This document shows, piece after piece, positions 34,577-42,182 of a stretch of DNA of 64,000 nt; the stretch's first letter is position 1; each line of letters opens with the position of its first letter. The notes beneath the pieces are model-generated. The model did not search any database. It was not told the origin of the DNA and saw nothing but the letters and a program-made list of their open reading frames with translations. Source of the DNA: CAVTLG01 sp963735495 (GTDB lineage Bacteria; Chloroflexota; Ktedonobacteria; Ktedonobacterales; Ktedonobacteraceae); NCBI GenBank assembly GCA_963735495.1, contig CAVTLG010000009.1, positions 1,178,001-1,242,000 of the forward strand. Direction: 5' to 3'. A program made the translations under genes and the position numbers.

Positions 34577-36059
34577 GTAGACTTTATCCAATCGGTAGGC
34601 AAAAAACGAAAGGCAGAGTAAGCTTTTCTCAAAATTCTTAACAAAGGAAAAAAAGAAAAATGCTGACGCTGCCAAAAAGTATTATACACGTGTTGCGCCA
34701 TTTTGAGGCGATTTTGAGCGAACGTGTGTGGGAATGGGCCAAGGTGCTCCTGATCGGAGCGATCCTGGCTCCAGGAGAGCGAACCGTCGCCGCCATCTTG
34801 AGAGTGATGGGATGCTCGGACGAAAAACAATTTCAGAATTACCATCGCGTGCTCAATCGCGCGAAGTGGTCGAGTCGTGAGTTGAGCCGTGTGTTGCTGT
34901 TGTTGCTGGTTCGGCTGTTTGTTGCAGGAAATGAGCCATTGGTCATGGGCATCGACGAAACTATCGAGCGCCGACGAGGCCGCCAGATTGCCGCACGAGG
35001 CGTCTATCGTGATCCGGTCCGTTCGAGCAAGGAGTTTTTTGTGAAAACCAATGGGTTGCGTTGGATTTCCCTGATGCTGCTGACGAGGGTCTCGTGGGCA
35101 CAGCGGGTGTGGGCCTTGCCTTTTTTGACGGCGCTGGCTCCATCTGAACGCTATCATGAACAGCGCAAGATGCGGCACAAAACGATCACGGATTGGGCCT
35201 GGCAGATGCTCCTGCAAGCCGCACGCTGGATGCCTGGTCGAAAACTGGTGGTCGTTGGAGATGGGACGTATGCAGTGTTGGACTTCTTGCTGAAAATCAG
35301 TCGCCGCTTGCACGGTGTGAGTGCGGTGACACGATTGCGTTTGGATGCCTGTTTGTACGATCCTCCCCCAGCGGTACGGGAAGCAGGAAAACGAGGTCCC
35401 AATCCGCTGAAAGGCAAAAAGCAACCCAAGCTGGCGGCTCGCCTCACCGATCCCACAACGCAGTGGCAGAAACACACGCTGTCCTGGTATGGGGGAACGA
35501 CGCGTGAGATGGAGATTGCCACTGGCACAGCTTTGTGGTATCAATCTCCCATCCCTCCAGTGGCGATCCGCTGGGTACTCATTCGCGATCCACAAGGCCA
35601 ATATGAACCCATGGCCTTGCTCTGCACCGATCAAGATGCACAAGCGGCCCAGATTGTGGGGTGGTTTGTCTTGCGTTGGACGGTAGAAGTCACTTTTCAT
35701 GAAGTGCGTGCTCACCTGGGCGTGGAGACGCAGCGCCAATGGTCGGATTTGGCCATTCTGCGCACGACTCCGGCTTTGTTGGCACTCTTTTCGCTGGTGA
35801 CCATTTTCGCGCAGCAGTTGTTGGGCGAGCAACCCTTTCCTATTCGTCAGGCTGCCTGGTATAGCAAAACGTTGCCGACCTTTTCCGATACGCTTGCGTT
35901 GGTTCGTCAGCATCTCTGGCCCTCCACCTTTTTTTCGGTGTCGTCTACAGAAGGCGACACCATTCAAATTCCACGCGCTCTTTTCGATCGCTTTGTGGAT
36001 ACGCTCGCTTTCGCTGCTTAATTAGAACATATCGTCTGAAAAATTTGGATAAAGTCTAC
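34577..36059 (+). mobile_element. IS701-like insertion sequence, 1,483 bp
   Basis: Terminal inverted repeats GTAGACTTTATCCAA (34577-34591) and TTGGATAAAGTCTAC (36045-36059). Flanked by the direct repeat CTTAG (34572-34576 and 36060-36064); the inner TTAG fits the YTAR target reported for IS701-type elements. One intact transposase gene. It interrupts the gene at 34267. Confidence 0.88.
34660..36021 (+). CDS. IS701-like DDE transposase
   Basis: 453 residues, uninterrupted. Candidate catalytic acidic residues are in MGIDETIERR (first D), VVVGDGTYAV (second D) and WTVEVTFHEVRAHLG (E, with the usual WxxE-like helix). N-terminal ERTVAAILRVMGCSDEKQFQNYHRVL is typical of IS701/IS4-related enzymes. 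AAAGGA lies about 10 bases before ATG 34660. It looks functional. Confidence 0.88.
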   Translation: MLTLPKSIIHVLRHFEAILSERVWEWAKVLLIGAILAPGERTVAAILRVMGCSDEKQFQNYHRVLNRAKWSSRELSRVLLLLLVRLFVAGNEPLVMGIDETIERRRGRQIAARGVYRDPVRSSKEFFVKTNGLRWISLMLLTRVSWAQRVWALPFLTALAPSERYHEQRKMRHKTITDWAWQMLLQAARWMPGRKLVVVGDGTYAVLDFLLKISRRLHGVSAVTRLRLDACLYDPPPAVREAGKRGPNPLKGKKQPKLAARLTDPTTQWQKHTLSWYGGTTREMEIATGTALWYQSPIPPVAIRWVLIRDPQGQYEPMALLCTDQDAQAAQIVGWFVLRWTVEVTFHEVRAHLGVETQRQWSDLAILRTTPALLALFSLVTIFAQQLLGEQPFPIRQAAWYSKTLPTFSDTLALVRQHLWPSTFFSVSSTEGDTIQIPRALFDRFVDTLAFAA

Positions 36060-36142
36060 CTTAGTGGACCCAAGACTAGTGCAGCTGCACCAGGTCACAT
36101 CCGGGTCAACGGAGCAGGCCTTCGATCTAGCAGAGCTGCGGG

Positions 36143-36295
36143 TCATTGTTGGAGAACATTCATTTTCGGACATAAACTGTATTTAGAGCACCCGAATTTG
36201 AATGGTCTCCTTTTCATGGACGGTGGCGCACTCATAGCGCATGTGGGTCTCCTTTGAAAATGACCATTTTCATGCTGGGTGGTGTCCCCAGACAT
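36143..36295 (-). CDS. Small protein carrying the cassette leader motif
   Basis: 50 residues from ATG 36295. It starts MSGDTTQHENGH, the same peptide encoded by the leader of the cassette at 37.8 kb, then runs on through a basic Cys-containing tail (FQRRPTCAMSAPPSMKRRPF). GAGGAG precedes the ATG. The 3' end overlaps the antisense remnant of the split gene. It is either a leader that gained an extension or a small peptide gene. Confidence 0.4.
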   Translation of the reverse strand: MSGDTTQHENGHFQRRPTCAMSAPPSMKRRPFKFGCSKYSLCPKMNVLQQ

Positions 36296-36378
36296 GATGG
36301 TCTCCTCTGTGAACACTAGGTGGGAAGATAAAGGCCAGACTGCTTTTGTGCTATTTTCTGCTATGATACTCCATTGCA

Positions 36379-36439
36379 GGGGTCCCAACACTTTGAGTCC
36401 CCGTTTTCAGAAAACGGGGACTCAAAGTGTTGGGACCCC
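36379..36439. repeat. 61-bp near-perfect palindrome
   Basis: Two 29-bp arms (36379-36407 and 36411-36439, beginning GGGGTCCCAACACTTTGAG) with a three-base CAG loop. The right arm, read on the minus strand, encodes the last codons and TGA of the gene at 36422-36628. Confidence 0.95.
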
Positions 36440-36628
36440 ATTTAAGACATATGCTCCATCTCCGTATCGTAATTTGGAGCTATCATGCTTATCTAATCGA
36501 AAAATGTACGTTGTTCGTCCTTGCGGACTTGTGGCACGTATAACATCCAGTGTATGCTCTTGTGAACGACCACGCTCTTGTTCTTCTGATGTGTCGTGTG
36601 ACCCGTCATTTCCAGATGTATTTTCCAT
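36422..36628 (-). CDS. Small hypothetical protein of the accessory island
   Basis: 68 residues: acidic, Ser/Gly-rich start (MENTSGNDGSHDTSEEQERG), then a compact part (LDVIRATSPQGRTTYIFRLDKHDSSKLRYGDGAYVL). The Ser/Asn-rich beginning is like the other island genes. Its stop lies inside the 61-bp palindrome. A 26-bp palindrome sits 23 bases upstream of the start. AAGGTA is a weak ribosome-binding site. Function unknown. Confidence 0.5.
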   Translation of the reverse strand: MENTSGNDGSHDTSEEQERGRSQEHTLDVIRATSPQGRTTYIFRLDKHDSSKLRYGDGAYVLNGVPTL

Positions 36629-36651
36629 AGAAATACCTTGTACTTTCTTTC

Positions 36652-36677
36652 ATTCTCCTAGTTGCAACTAGGAGAAT
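36652..36677. promoter_or_regulatory. 26-bp perfect palindrome, candidate operator
   Basis: ATTCTCCTAGTTG followed directly by its complement CAACTAGGAGAAT. Located just upstream of the small gene at 36422-36628. No spacer, so it suits a dimeric regulator better than a terminator. Confidence 0.6.
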
Positions 36678-36770
36678 AAACTTACTACTGTTTTTCTGGC
36701 ATACACTTTCATGATATCTTGTGGCTCATCTCAATACTAGTGGGAACCGAGGGACAGATTTCCCTGACGC

Positions 36771-36903
36771 TCCCGCACGCAGGCATGGTGCCCCTACGCT
36801 GCGGTCGCTGGCAACGTTCCTCCCTAGCTGTGCAGGTAGCGGCGCTTCGCGTGGCGCTGCGCGATCCCGCACGGACTCTTGCAGGCCCAAAGCTATGAAG
36901 GGG
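36771..36903. repeat. Cassette 3' block, partial copy
   Basis: Matches the right-hand part of the 0.5-kb repeats at 37730-38225 and 39367-39868 (GGCATGGTGCCCC...GGCCCAAAGCTATGAAGG). It lies immediately after the stop of the gene at 36904. Confidence 0.85.
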
Positions 36904-37806
36904 CTACTCCTCCCGATCCCATGTGTCCCGTACTGCATCATACGCTGGTCGATTTGCCTCACCACTGTATTCTTCGTATCCTTGTTGCGCTTGGCTTCCC
37001 TCAGCAGCGTATCCTTGTTGCGGCGCTTGGCTTCCCTCAGCAGCGTATCCTCCTGCTTCTGGCTCCGGGGTGTCTCGATAGTTTTTAGGATCAGCGTTAT
37101 ATCGTTGAGATCTGCGTTCTAGGGTGGCTCGATCCCCTCGATAGCCCTTTTTTACCGCCTCCTTATAGACTGCACTAGAACTCTCGTTTTTTTTTCTTTC
37201 TCTGTTATCATTTGCTAGCACCGTTATATGTTCTCTTACTTTTAAGAATGTTCTCAATTTTTTTGCTTCTTTTCTTTCAACTCGTGTACGGATTTTCTTA
37301 TATAGATTGTACGCCTTTTTCTCTTCAGGCGTTGCCTTTTGCACTTCTCTACGATTATCTAGCGTTGCAAATCTCCGATACGCCTTTTGCTCGTCTTTAG
37401 TCATTTGCGCGAGTATCCAGGAGTTCGAGCCGCTGGCATCGGCTGTTGACCGCTGCGGATCTCCCACCCGAGAACTCTCAGGGAGGCCGGAAGAGTCGCT
37501 CGGCCCTGCTCCCCCAGACAGTAGCTCTCCTTCACGATACCCACCGACGACAGGCATCCCGGATGGATCCGTCATCGATGTCTCCTCTCGCGGAGCCCGA
37601 GATCCTGACCCGCCATACCGCTCCCGGCCCTCTTCTGCACTGCTTGGGAGTGGCCTGCGTTGCCCATGGGAAGCCGGGTTCTCTTTTCGCCACGTTTGCA
37701 GCCAATTCCGATCACCAGAGGAAGCCCCAGGGTTCGACGAGCTTTCTCTGTATTCTCGGTTCTCTTCACCTGTGTTCCACTGGCTCGATGATTCGTGCCC
37801 TGACAT
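36904..37806 (-). CDS. Cassette protein 1: conserved N-terminal tag, variable core, repeat C-terminus
   Basis: 300 residues from ATG 37806 (GAGAGGAG about 7 bases upstream). It opens MSGHESSSQWNTGEENREY then RESSSNPG, shared almost exactly with cassette 2. The middle is low-complexity and charged, with a Lys/Arg-rich helical stretch (KAYNLYKKIRTRVERKEAKKLRTFLK) and VYKEAVKKGYRG. The C-terminus has GYAAEGSQAPQ-type repeats and ends EYSGEANRPAYD...WDREE, shared with the truncated cassette 3. No signal peptide, membrane segment or catalytic motif is visible. Function unknown; predicted largely disordered and nucleic-acid- or protein-binding at most. Confidence 0.65.
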   Translation of the reverse strand: MSGHESSSQWNTGEENREYRESSSNPGASSGDRNWLQTWRKENPASHGQRRPLPSSAEEGRERYGGSGSRAPREETSMTDPSGMPVVGGYREGELLSGGAGPSDSSGLPESSRVGDPQRSTADASGSNSWILAQMTKDEQKAYRRFATLDNRREVQKATPEEKKAYNLYKKIRTRVERKEAKKLRTFLKVREHITVLANDNRERKKNESSSAVYKEAVKKGYRGDRATLERRSQRYNADPKNYRDTPEPEAGGYAAEGSQAPQQGYAAEGSQAQQGYEEYSGEANRPAYDAVRDTWDREE

Positions 37807-38225
37807 CGTGTACTCCTCTCTCAATGACCATTTTGGTGCTGGGTGGTGTTCCCAGACATGATGGTCTCCTTTCACTGATCTATCTTTCTAGTATACCCAA
37901 TATTTCCTGCATGAACGGCAGCAGAGCGCTTCTTCTCCTGAAACTGACCCTCGCTCGCCCCTTTTCCACGCTCTGGCACACAGCACCACGAAGGCATCAC
38001 AATGGCTCTGGATGACTCCGCTTCAAGTCGGCCTGAACCTGTGGCGTGTGCAGATACACGTGCTCTTGCTTCGTCGCCCTGCTGACACTACCTGCTCGCT
38101 GGCATGGTGCCCCGACGCTGCCGTCGCTGGCAACGTTCTTCTTTCGCTGTGCAGGGAGCGGCGCTTCGCGTGGCCCTGCGCGATCCCGCACGGACTCTTG
38201 CAGGCCCAAAGCTATGAAGGGCGGA
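37730..38225. repeat. ~0.5-kb cassette repeat, copy 1
   Basis: It holds, on the minus strand, the 3' block below cassette 2, a promoter region with GGTATACT, the leader peptide and the first 26 or so codons of cassette 1. Very similar over its length to 39367-39868. It looks GC-rich next to AT-rich cores. Confidence 0.85.
37821..37859 (-). CDS. Leader peptide MSGNTTQHQNGH upstream of cassette 1
   Basis: A 12-codon frame with its own AAAGGAG Shine-Dalgarno, ending TGA 14 bases before the cassette 1 start. The equivalent region before cassette 2 has lost one base, so there the same leader reads about 30 codons into the cassette gene in another frame. A third version starts the gene at 36295. 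Role possibly translational coupling. Confidence 0.45.
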   Translation of the reverse strand: MSGNTTQHQNGH

Positions 38226-38278
38226 GAGAAAAGGCCGGTTCACGAGACCTCGCTCGCTGCCCCCTCATAACGCTATCC

Positions 38279-39445
38279 CTATAGACCCCACGTTGGATCA
38301 TAGTATCCCCCTTGCGGCTGCTCGTATCCCCCTTGCGGCTGCTCGTATTCCCCTTGCGGCTGCTCGTATTCCCCTTGCGGCTGCTCGTAGAACTGCTGCC
38401 GCTGCTGCTCGTCTTGGACTTGCTTTCTCTGAACGTATTCAGTATATACCTGTTGATAAGTTACCTCCTCACCATCCTTTTTACGTTTATTGAATTCCGT
38501 TCTAATTTTACCTCTTGTAGTGCCAGTTTCCATAATTGTTTTATCTCTGTGTCTTTTGCTAGATCCTCCATCTAATGCTGTTGACACACTTTCTTCATTA
38601 CTTTGCACATATCCATACTCCATGCTTTTTATTTGCACTTTTTCATTATATACATCCCCATAAGTCATATTACGACTTTCTGCTTCAAAAGCTAAATCTT
38701 TTCTTTTCATACCCGTTTCTTCATATATCTTATCATCATGTTCTTTATCTCTTGTTTTACCCTTCTTCTCTTTTGAATACCAATTTTCCAACTGAGATCG
38801 CGTTAAACCTGTTTCTCTCACTAGAACATTATCTATATCCCTATTTACTTTTTTAGTATCTCTTGCGTCTTTCAATAAATTGTAACGGCTTCCTTGCAGT
38901 TCACTATTCTCTAATATCCTATCCATATAAGTGTGTATTGAATCTCCTATCTCTTCCAGTGAGGGAAGATATTTCTCAGCGAGCTCCCTTAGCTCTCGCT
39001 TATGGGCCGATTTCTTCTCTTCTATCGCCTTCTTAGTCACTTTCTTCCCAGCCCGGCGGCGGTGCTCCAGGTCGCCCATTTCCTGCTGATGCCGTTGGAA
39101 GACTTCTTCTCTTTCCGCCTGGAAGCCACCACCAGCAGATTGGAAACCTGCGCTGCTCTGATCTGTCCCATAGCCCACCATCATAGACGACCCTCTGTCG
39201 TACCCGCCGAAGCTACCAGCACTCGTCCCCACGTTGCGCGGGTCTGTGGTCATGTCTCCCGTCATACTCATAGACTCATAGGTGGCGTGGCTCTGTCGTA
39301 CACTGCTTGGTAGCTCACCGCGTCGCACCATTTTCGTCACATTCAACCCAGGGTTGAGCTGCTCTCCGGGGTTCGACGAGCTTTCTCTGTATTCTCGGTT
39401 CTCTTCACCTGTGTTCCACTGGCTCGATGATTCGCGTCTTGACAT
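38279..39445 (-). CDS. Cassette protein 2: same N-terminal tag, different AT-rich core
   Basis: 388 residues from ATG 39445. Starts MSRRESSSQWNTGEENREY, then RESSSNPG, as in cassette 1, after which similarity ends at a sharp point. The core is AT-rich and Lys/Glu-rich with coiled-coil character (QRHQQEMGDLEHRRRAGKK) and about three repeats of an ETGxxRxxL motif (RETGLTRSQLENW, EETGMKRKDLAFEA, METGTTRGKIRTEF), two of them followed by VYNEKV or VYTEYV. The tail has four YEQPQG(E/G) units. No export signal or enzyme motif seen. The ETG repeats might be small helix-turn-helix-like units; this is a guess. Confidence 0.65.
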   Translation of the reverse strand: MSRRESSSQWNTGEENREYRESSSNPGEQLNPGLNVTKMVRRGELPSSVRQSHATYESMSMTGDMTTDPRNVGTSAGSFGGYDRGSSMMVGYGTDQSSAGFQSAGGGFQAEREEVFQRHQQEMGDLEHRRRAGKKVTKKAIEEKKSAHKRELRELAEKYLPSLEEIGDSIHTYMDRILENSELQGSRYNLLKDARDTKKVNRDIDNVLVRETGLTRSQLENWYSKEKKGKTRDKEHDDKIYEETGMKRKDLAFEAESRNMTYGDVYNEKVQIKSMEYGYVQSNEESVSTALDGGSSKRHRDKTIMETGTTRGKIRTEFNKRKKDGEEVTYQQVYTEYVQRKQVQDEQQRQQFYEQPQGEYEQPQGEYEQPQGGYEQPQGGYYDPTWGL

Positions 39446-39868
39446 CGTGTGCTCCTCTCTCAATGACCATTTGGTGCTGGGTGGTGTCCCCAGACATGAC
39501 GGTCTCCTTTCACTGATCCTCCTCTTTCTCTCGTAGTATACCAGCTATTTCCTGTACAAACAGCATGAGAGCACACCTTCTCCTGAAACTGACCCTCGCT
39601 CGCCCCTTTTCCACGCTCTGGCATACAGCACCACGGAGGCATCACGATGGCTCTGGGCGGCTCCGCTTCAAGTCGGCCTGAACCTGTGGCGTGTGCAGAT
39701 ACACATGCTCTTGCTTCGTCGCCCTGCTGACACTCCCTGCTCGCAAGCATGGTGCCCCTACGCTGCGGTCGCTGGCAACGTTCTTCTTTCGCTGTGCAGG
39801 GAGCGGCGCTTCGCGTGGCGCTGGCGCGATCCCGCACGGACTCTTGCAGGCCCAAAGCTATGAAGGGG
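39367..39868. repeat. ~0.5-kb cassette repeat, copy 2
   Basis: Contains the cassette 2 N-terminal codons, leader, promoter region (TGGTATACT, an extended -10) and the 3' block following truncated cassette 3. Together with 37730-38225 it flanks the cassette 2 core as a direct repeat, a ready substrate for homologous deletion or exchange. Confidence 0.85.
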
Positions 39869-40098
39869 CTACTCCTCCCGATCCCATATGTCCCGTACTG
39901 GATCATACGCTGGTCGATTTGCCTTACCACTGTATTCTTCGTATCCTTGTGGCGCTTGGCTTCCCTCAGCAGCGTATCCTTGTTGCGGCGCTTGGCTTCC
40001 CTCAGCAGCGTATCCTTGTGGCGCTTGGCTTCCCTCAGCAGCGTATCCTTGTTGCGCTTGGCTTTCAGCTTGCACTCGTGTAAACCTCCACCCAGTAC
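39869..40098 (-). pseudogene. Cassette protein 3 remnant (C-terminus only)
   Basis: Minus-strand frame ending ...GYEEYSGKANRPAYDPVRDIW then DREE and a stop, preceded by three or more GYAAEGSQAPQ units. Nearly identical to the end of cassette 1 but with more repeat units. The upstream part is gone, replaced by the ISL3 element starting near 40099. Confidence 0.75.
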
Positions 40099-41510
40099 GG
40101 CTCTCTGTCCTTCCGGGTGAAAGCAGAGGGAGAGTGAGAAATGAGGGAATGAGCTTGTCCTTCGTTTGATGAGGGAGAAAACAAAAATCCCAATCGAACA
40201 AAGGACAAGCGATGCCACAAAAGCATACCAGAGATGAGCAAGAAAGAAGAGAGTGCGAGCCAAAGCAAGGGGTCATGGTCCCCCTGGATCTGCCAGAATT
40301 CGAGATCGTGAGCCAATGCATTCGAGGAGACGGAAGTATCGAGGTCCAGGTACGAGCGAAAAAAGAGAGCGACGTCTGCCCGAGATGTGGAGAAGTAAGC
40401 GAAAAGATCCATGATATACGGAAGTGTGTAAAAAGAGATAGCATGCTTAGGACCTATCAAATTTCTCTCATTGTTGAGAGAAGACGATTTCGTTGCGCAA
40501 CGTGTCGGCGACCTTTCACGGAAACAGAGAGTTCCTGTGGCAGGTATAAGCGGACAACAGAGAGGTTTCGTTATCAGATAGCAAAACAGGCGTGCCAACG
40601 TCCAATTACGCATGTAGCGCAATAAATGCAAGTAGGCACGCGTTTTGTGCAGAACTGCCTGTGTTTGTGGATAGAGGAAAAACTCGGAAAGAAAGGACGG
40701 ACGTTAGATGACCAGGCAAAGCTCCCAACACCACAGATTTTGGGGATCGATGAATTTGCCCTGAGAAAAGGGCATCGGTATGACACGATCCTCTGTGATT
40801 TAGAGTCAAGGGATGTGTTAGAGGTAAGTAGCGGTAGGAAGAAAGAAGAGGTAGTAAAATTGCTTGAGCGACTCAGCAATCCTGATGCGGTTCAAGCGGT
40901 CAGCATGGATATGAGCGCATCTTTTCGTCCGGCAGTTCAGGAAGCCTTGCCAAAGGCGCAGATCGTGGTGGATCATTTTCATGTGATTCAACACGTGATG
41001 AAAGCATTTCGGAAAGTCCTTTCCAGTTGGGCACACAAAAAAGAAGGCATGATCCTGCTGCATGGGAAGCAACATCTCTTTCTGAGACCGAAGGAGCGTC
41101 TCACTGAAGGAGAAATGCAGGAACGGGAAAAGATTGGAGCACGACTGCCCGCTCTTGAAAAGGCATGGCAGTTGAAAGAAGCATTGCGTACGTGGTATGC
41201 CACGTCAACGGTTGCGGACGCAGCTCAAAACCTCGATGTCTGGATCAAGCAAGTTCAGGAAGAAGGGCCAGATGCCCTTCGAGAGGCCCTTTCTCCTTTT
41301 AAAAACTGGAAACAAGAAATTCTCGCCTTTTTCCATTTTTTACCTCTACTTGTTTCTAACGGTTTTGTTGAGGGAAAGAATAATCGAACCAAAACGATGA
41401 TGAGACAAGCATATGGATATCGTAATCGGTATAATCTCCGTATGCGTATTTTGCTTGGAGCTAGTGTATGAATTTTTGGACCACTTTCACCCGGAAGGAC
41501 AGATATCCTT
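40099..41510 (+). mobile_element. ISL3-family insertion sequence
   Basis: Inner inverted repeats CTGTCCTTCCGGGTGAAAG (40105-40123) and its complement (41486-41504). About 1.41 kb with one transposase reading frame broken by a stop. The 8 bases on each side do not match, so the usual target duplication is missing; recombination or a deletion probably occurred beside it. Confidence 0.8.
40212..41471 (+). pseudogene. ISL3 transposase with in-frame TAA
   Basis: Frame 40212-40625 gives the N-terminal zinc-finger part (CPRCGEVSEKIHD ... RRFRCATCRRPF). A TAA at 40623-40625 follows VAQ, and the same frame continues from 40626 with LGIDEFALRKGHRY, SMDMSASF, VVDHFHVIQHVMKA and the final GFVEGKNNRTKTMMRQAYGYRN, the DDE core of ISL3 transposases. 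Joined length is about 419 residues, normal for the family. One nonsense codon is the only defect seen. Confidence 0.8.
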
Positions 41511-42099
41511 CGTCCGTGAGGCATATGATCGTTTTGCCCGTGAGGCATATAATGAACGCTATAAACTCATTGAAACACACATCAGACAAAACAAAGAACT
41601 GGCAGCACAACCCAACCCAGAAGAACTACTCGTACGGCATCGAGATGAGATCGAGACATTAATGGCAAAAAATGATAAAGCTGATACTGGAGATAAATCC
41701 CAATTAACAGAATTTCATTTACAGCAAGGATATGAACATTATAAACAAGCAGAAAATTTAGAAGAAGTGCTCCAGTATACTAGAGATCATATAACAAATA
41801 CAGCATATAATTCTCCCAATAAAGAATTAAAGCAAATAGATGATTTTGCTCGTGAGGCATATGATCGTTTTGCCCGTGAGGCATATAATGAACGCTATAA
41901 ACTTATTGAAACACACATCGGACAAAATAAAGAACTGGCAGCACAACCAAACTCAGAAAAGCTACTCGTACGGCATCGAGATGAGATCAAGATATTAATG
42001 GCAGAATTGGAGGAGCAAAGGTATGACTTCCTATCAGATTACAATAACAGCATGATAGCTCTGCGAGCCAGAGACGCCAATGAAAATCAGGTACTATGA
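41511..42099 (+). pseudogene. 5'-truncated repeat protein next to ISL3
   Basis: The frame is continuous with ISL3 end sequence, so its native start is lost. The protein has a 50-residue unit twice (REAYDRFAREAYNERYKLIE..., QNKELAAQP, LLVRHRDEI), offset by 112 residues, joined by an AT-rich linker (LQQGYEHYKQAENLEEVLQY). Highly helical, Glu/Arg/Tyr-rich. Function unknown; it reads opposite to the cassettes. Confidence 0.55.
41515..42002 (+). repeat. Direct repeat pair of ~150 bp, offset 336 bp
   Basis: 41515-41663 and 41851-42002 are nearly identical, starting CGTGAGGCATATGATCG and ending near ATTAATGGCA. In phase with the open frame. Confidence 0.85.
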
Positions 42100-42182
42100 G
42101 CAAGAGCATAGTTCATTTGGCGATTTTCGGAGGAAGAGTCTTCCTTCGCAATCAGTGACATGTCACATACATTCACACCTTC

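Larger units (their letters stand above)
34267..36186 (+). pseudogene. Unknown Ser/charged-rich gene split by an IS701-like element
   Basis: AAAGGA then ATG 34267 begins MGTFSDTGSPNSGRSPNSHE, a disordered, Ser/Asn/Lys-rich protein (DLLKRATEDAKRQKKRS..., SEFDALKAKISEVKSN). At codon 104 the IS is inserted. Removing 34577-36059 and one copy of the CTTAG duplication joins ...SIIWSSL to VDPRLVQLHQVTSG...SFSDINCI and a stop at 36184-36186 in frame, giving about 143 residues. Function unknown; composition matches the other island proteins. As it stands, translation would read through into the IS and stop at 34641. Confidence 0.7.

Noticed and set aside
34573..35967. 464-codon minus-strand frame in the IS701-like element
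   Set aside because: Antisense of the intact DDE transposase, without motifs of its own.
37307..38015. Plus-strand frames across the cassette repeats
   Set aside because: They run through promoter, leader and antisense of the tagged genes; the minus-strand genes have ribosome-binding sites and shared N-termini.
36771..39868. Cassette repeats as a CRISPR array or integron
   Set aside because: Repeat units are ~0.5 kb with kilobase-scale spacers, no cas genes, no integrase and no attC-like sites were found.
39460..40263. 267-codon minus-strand frame spanning cassette repeat and ISL3 end
   Set aside because: It joins IS sequence, an out-of-frame version of the repeat tail and non-coding block; a chimera, not a gene.
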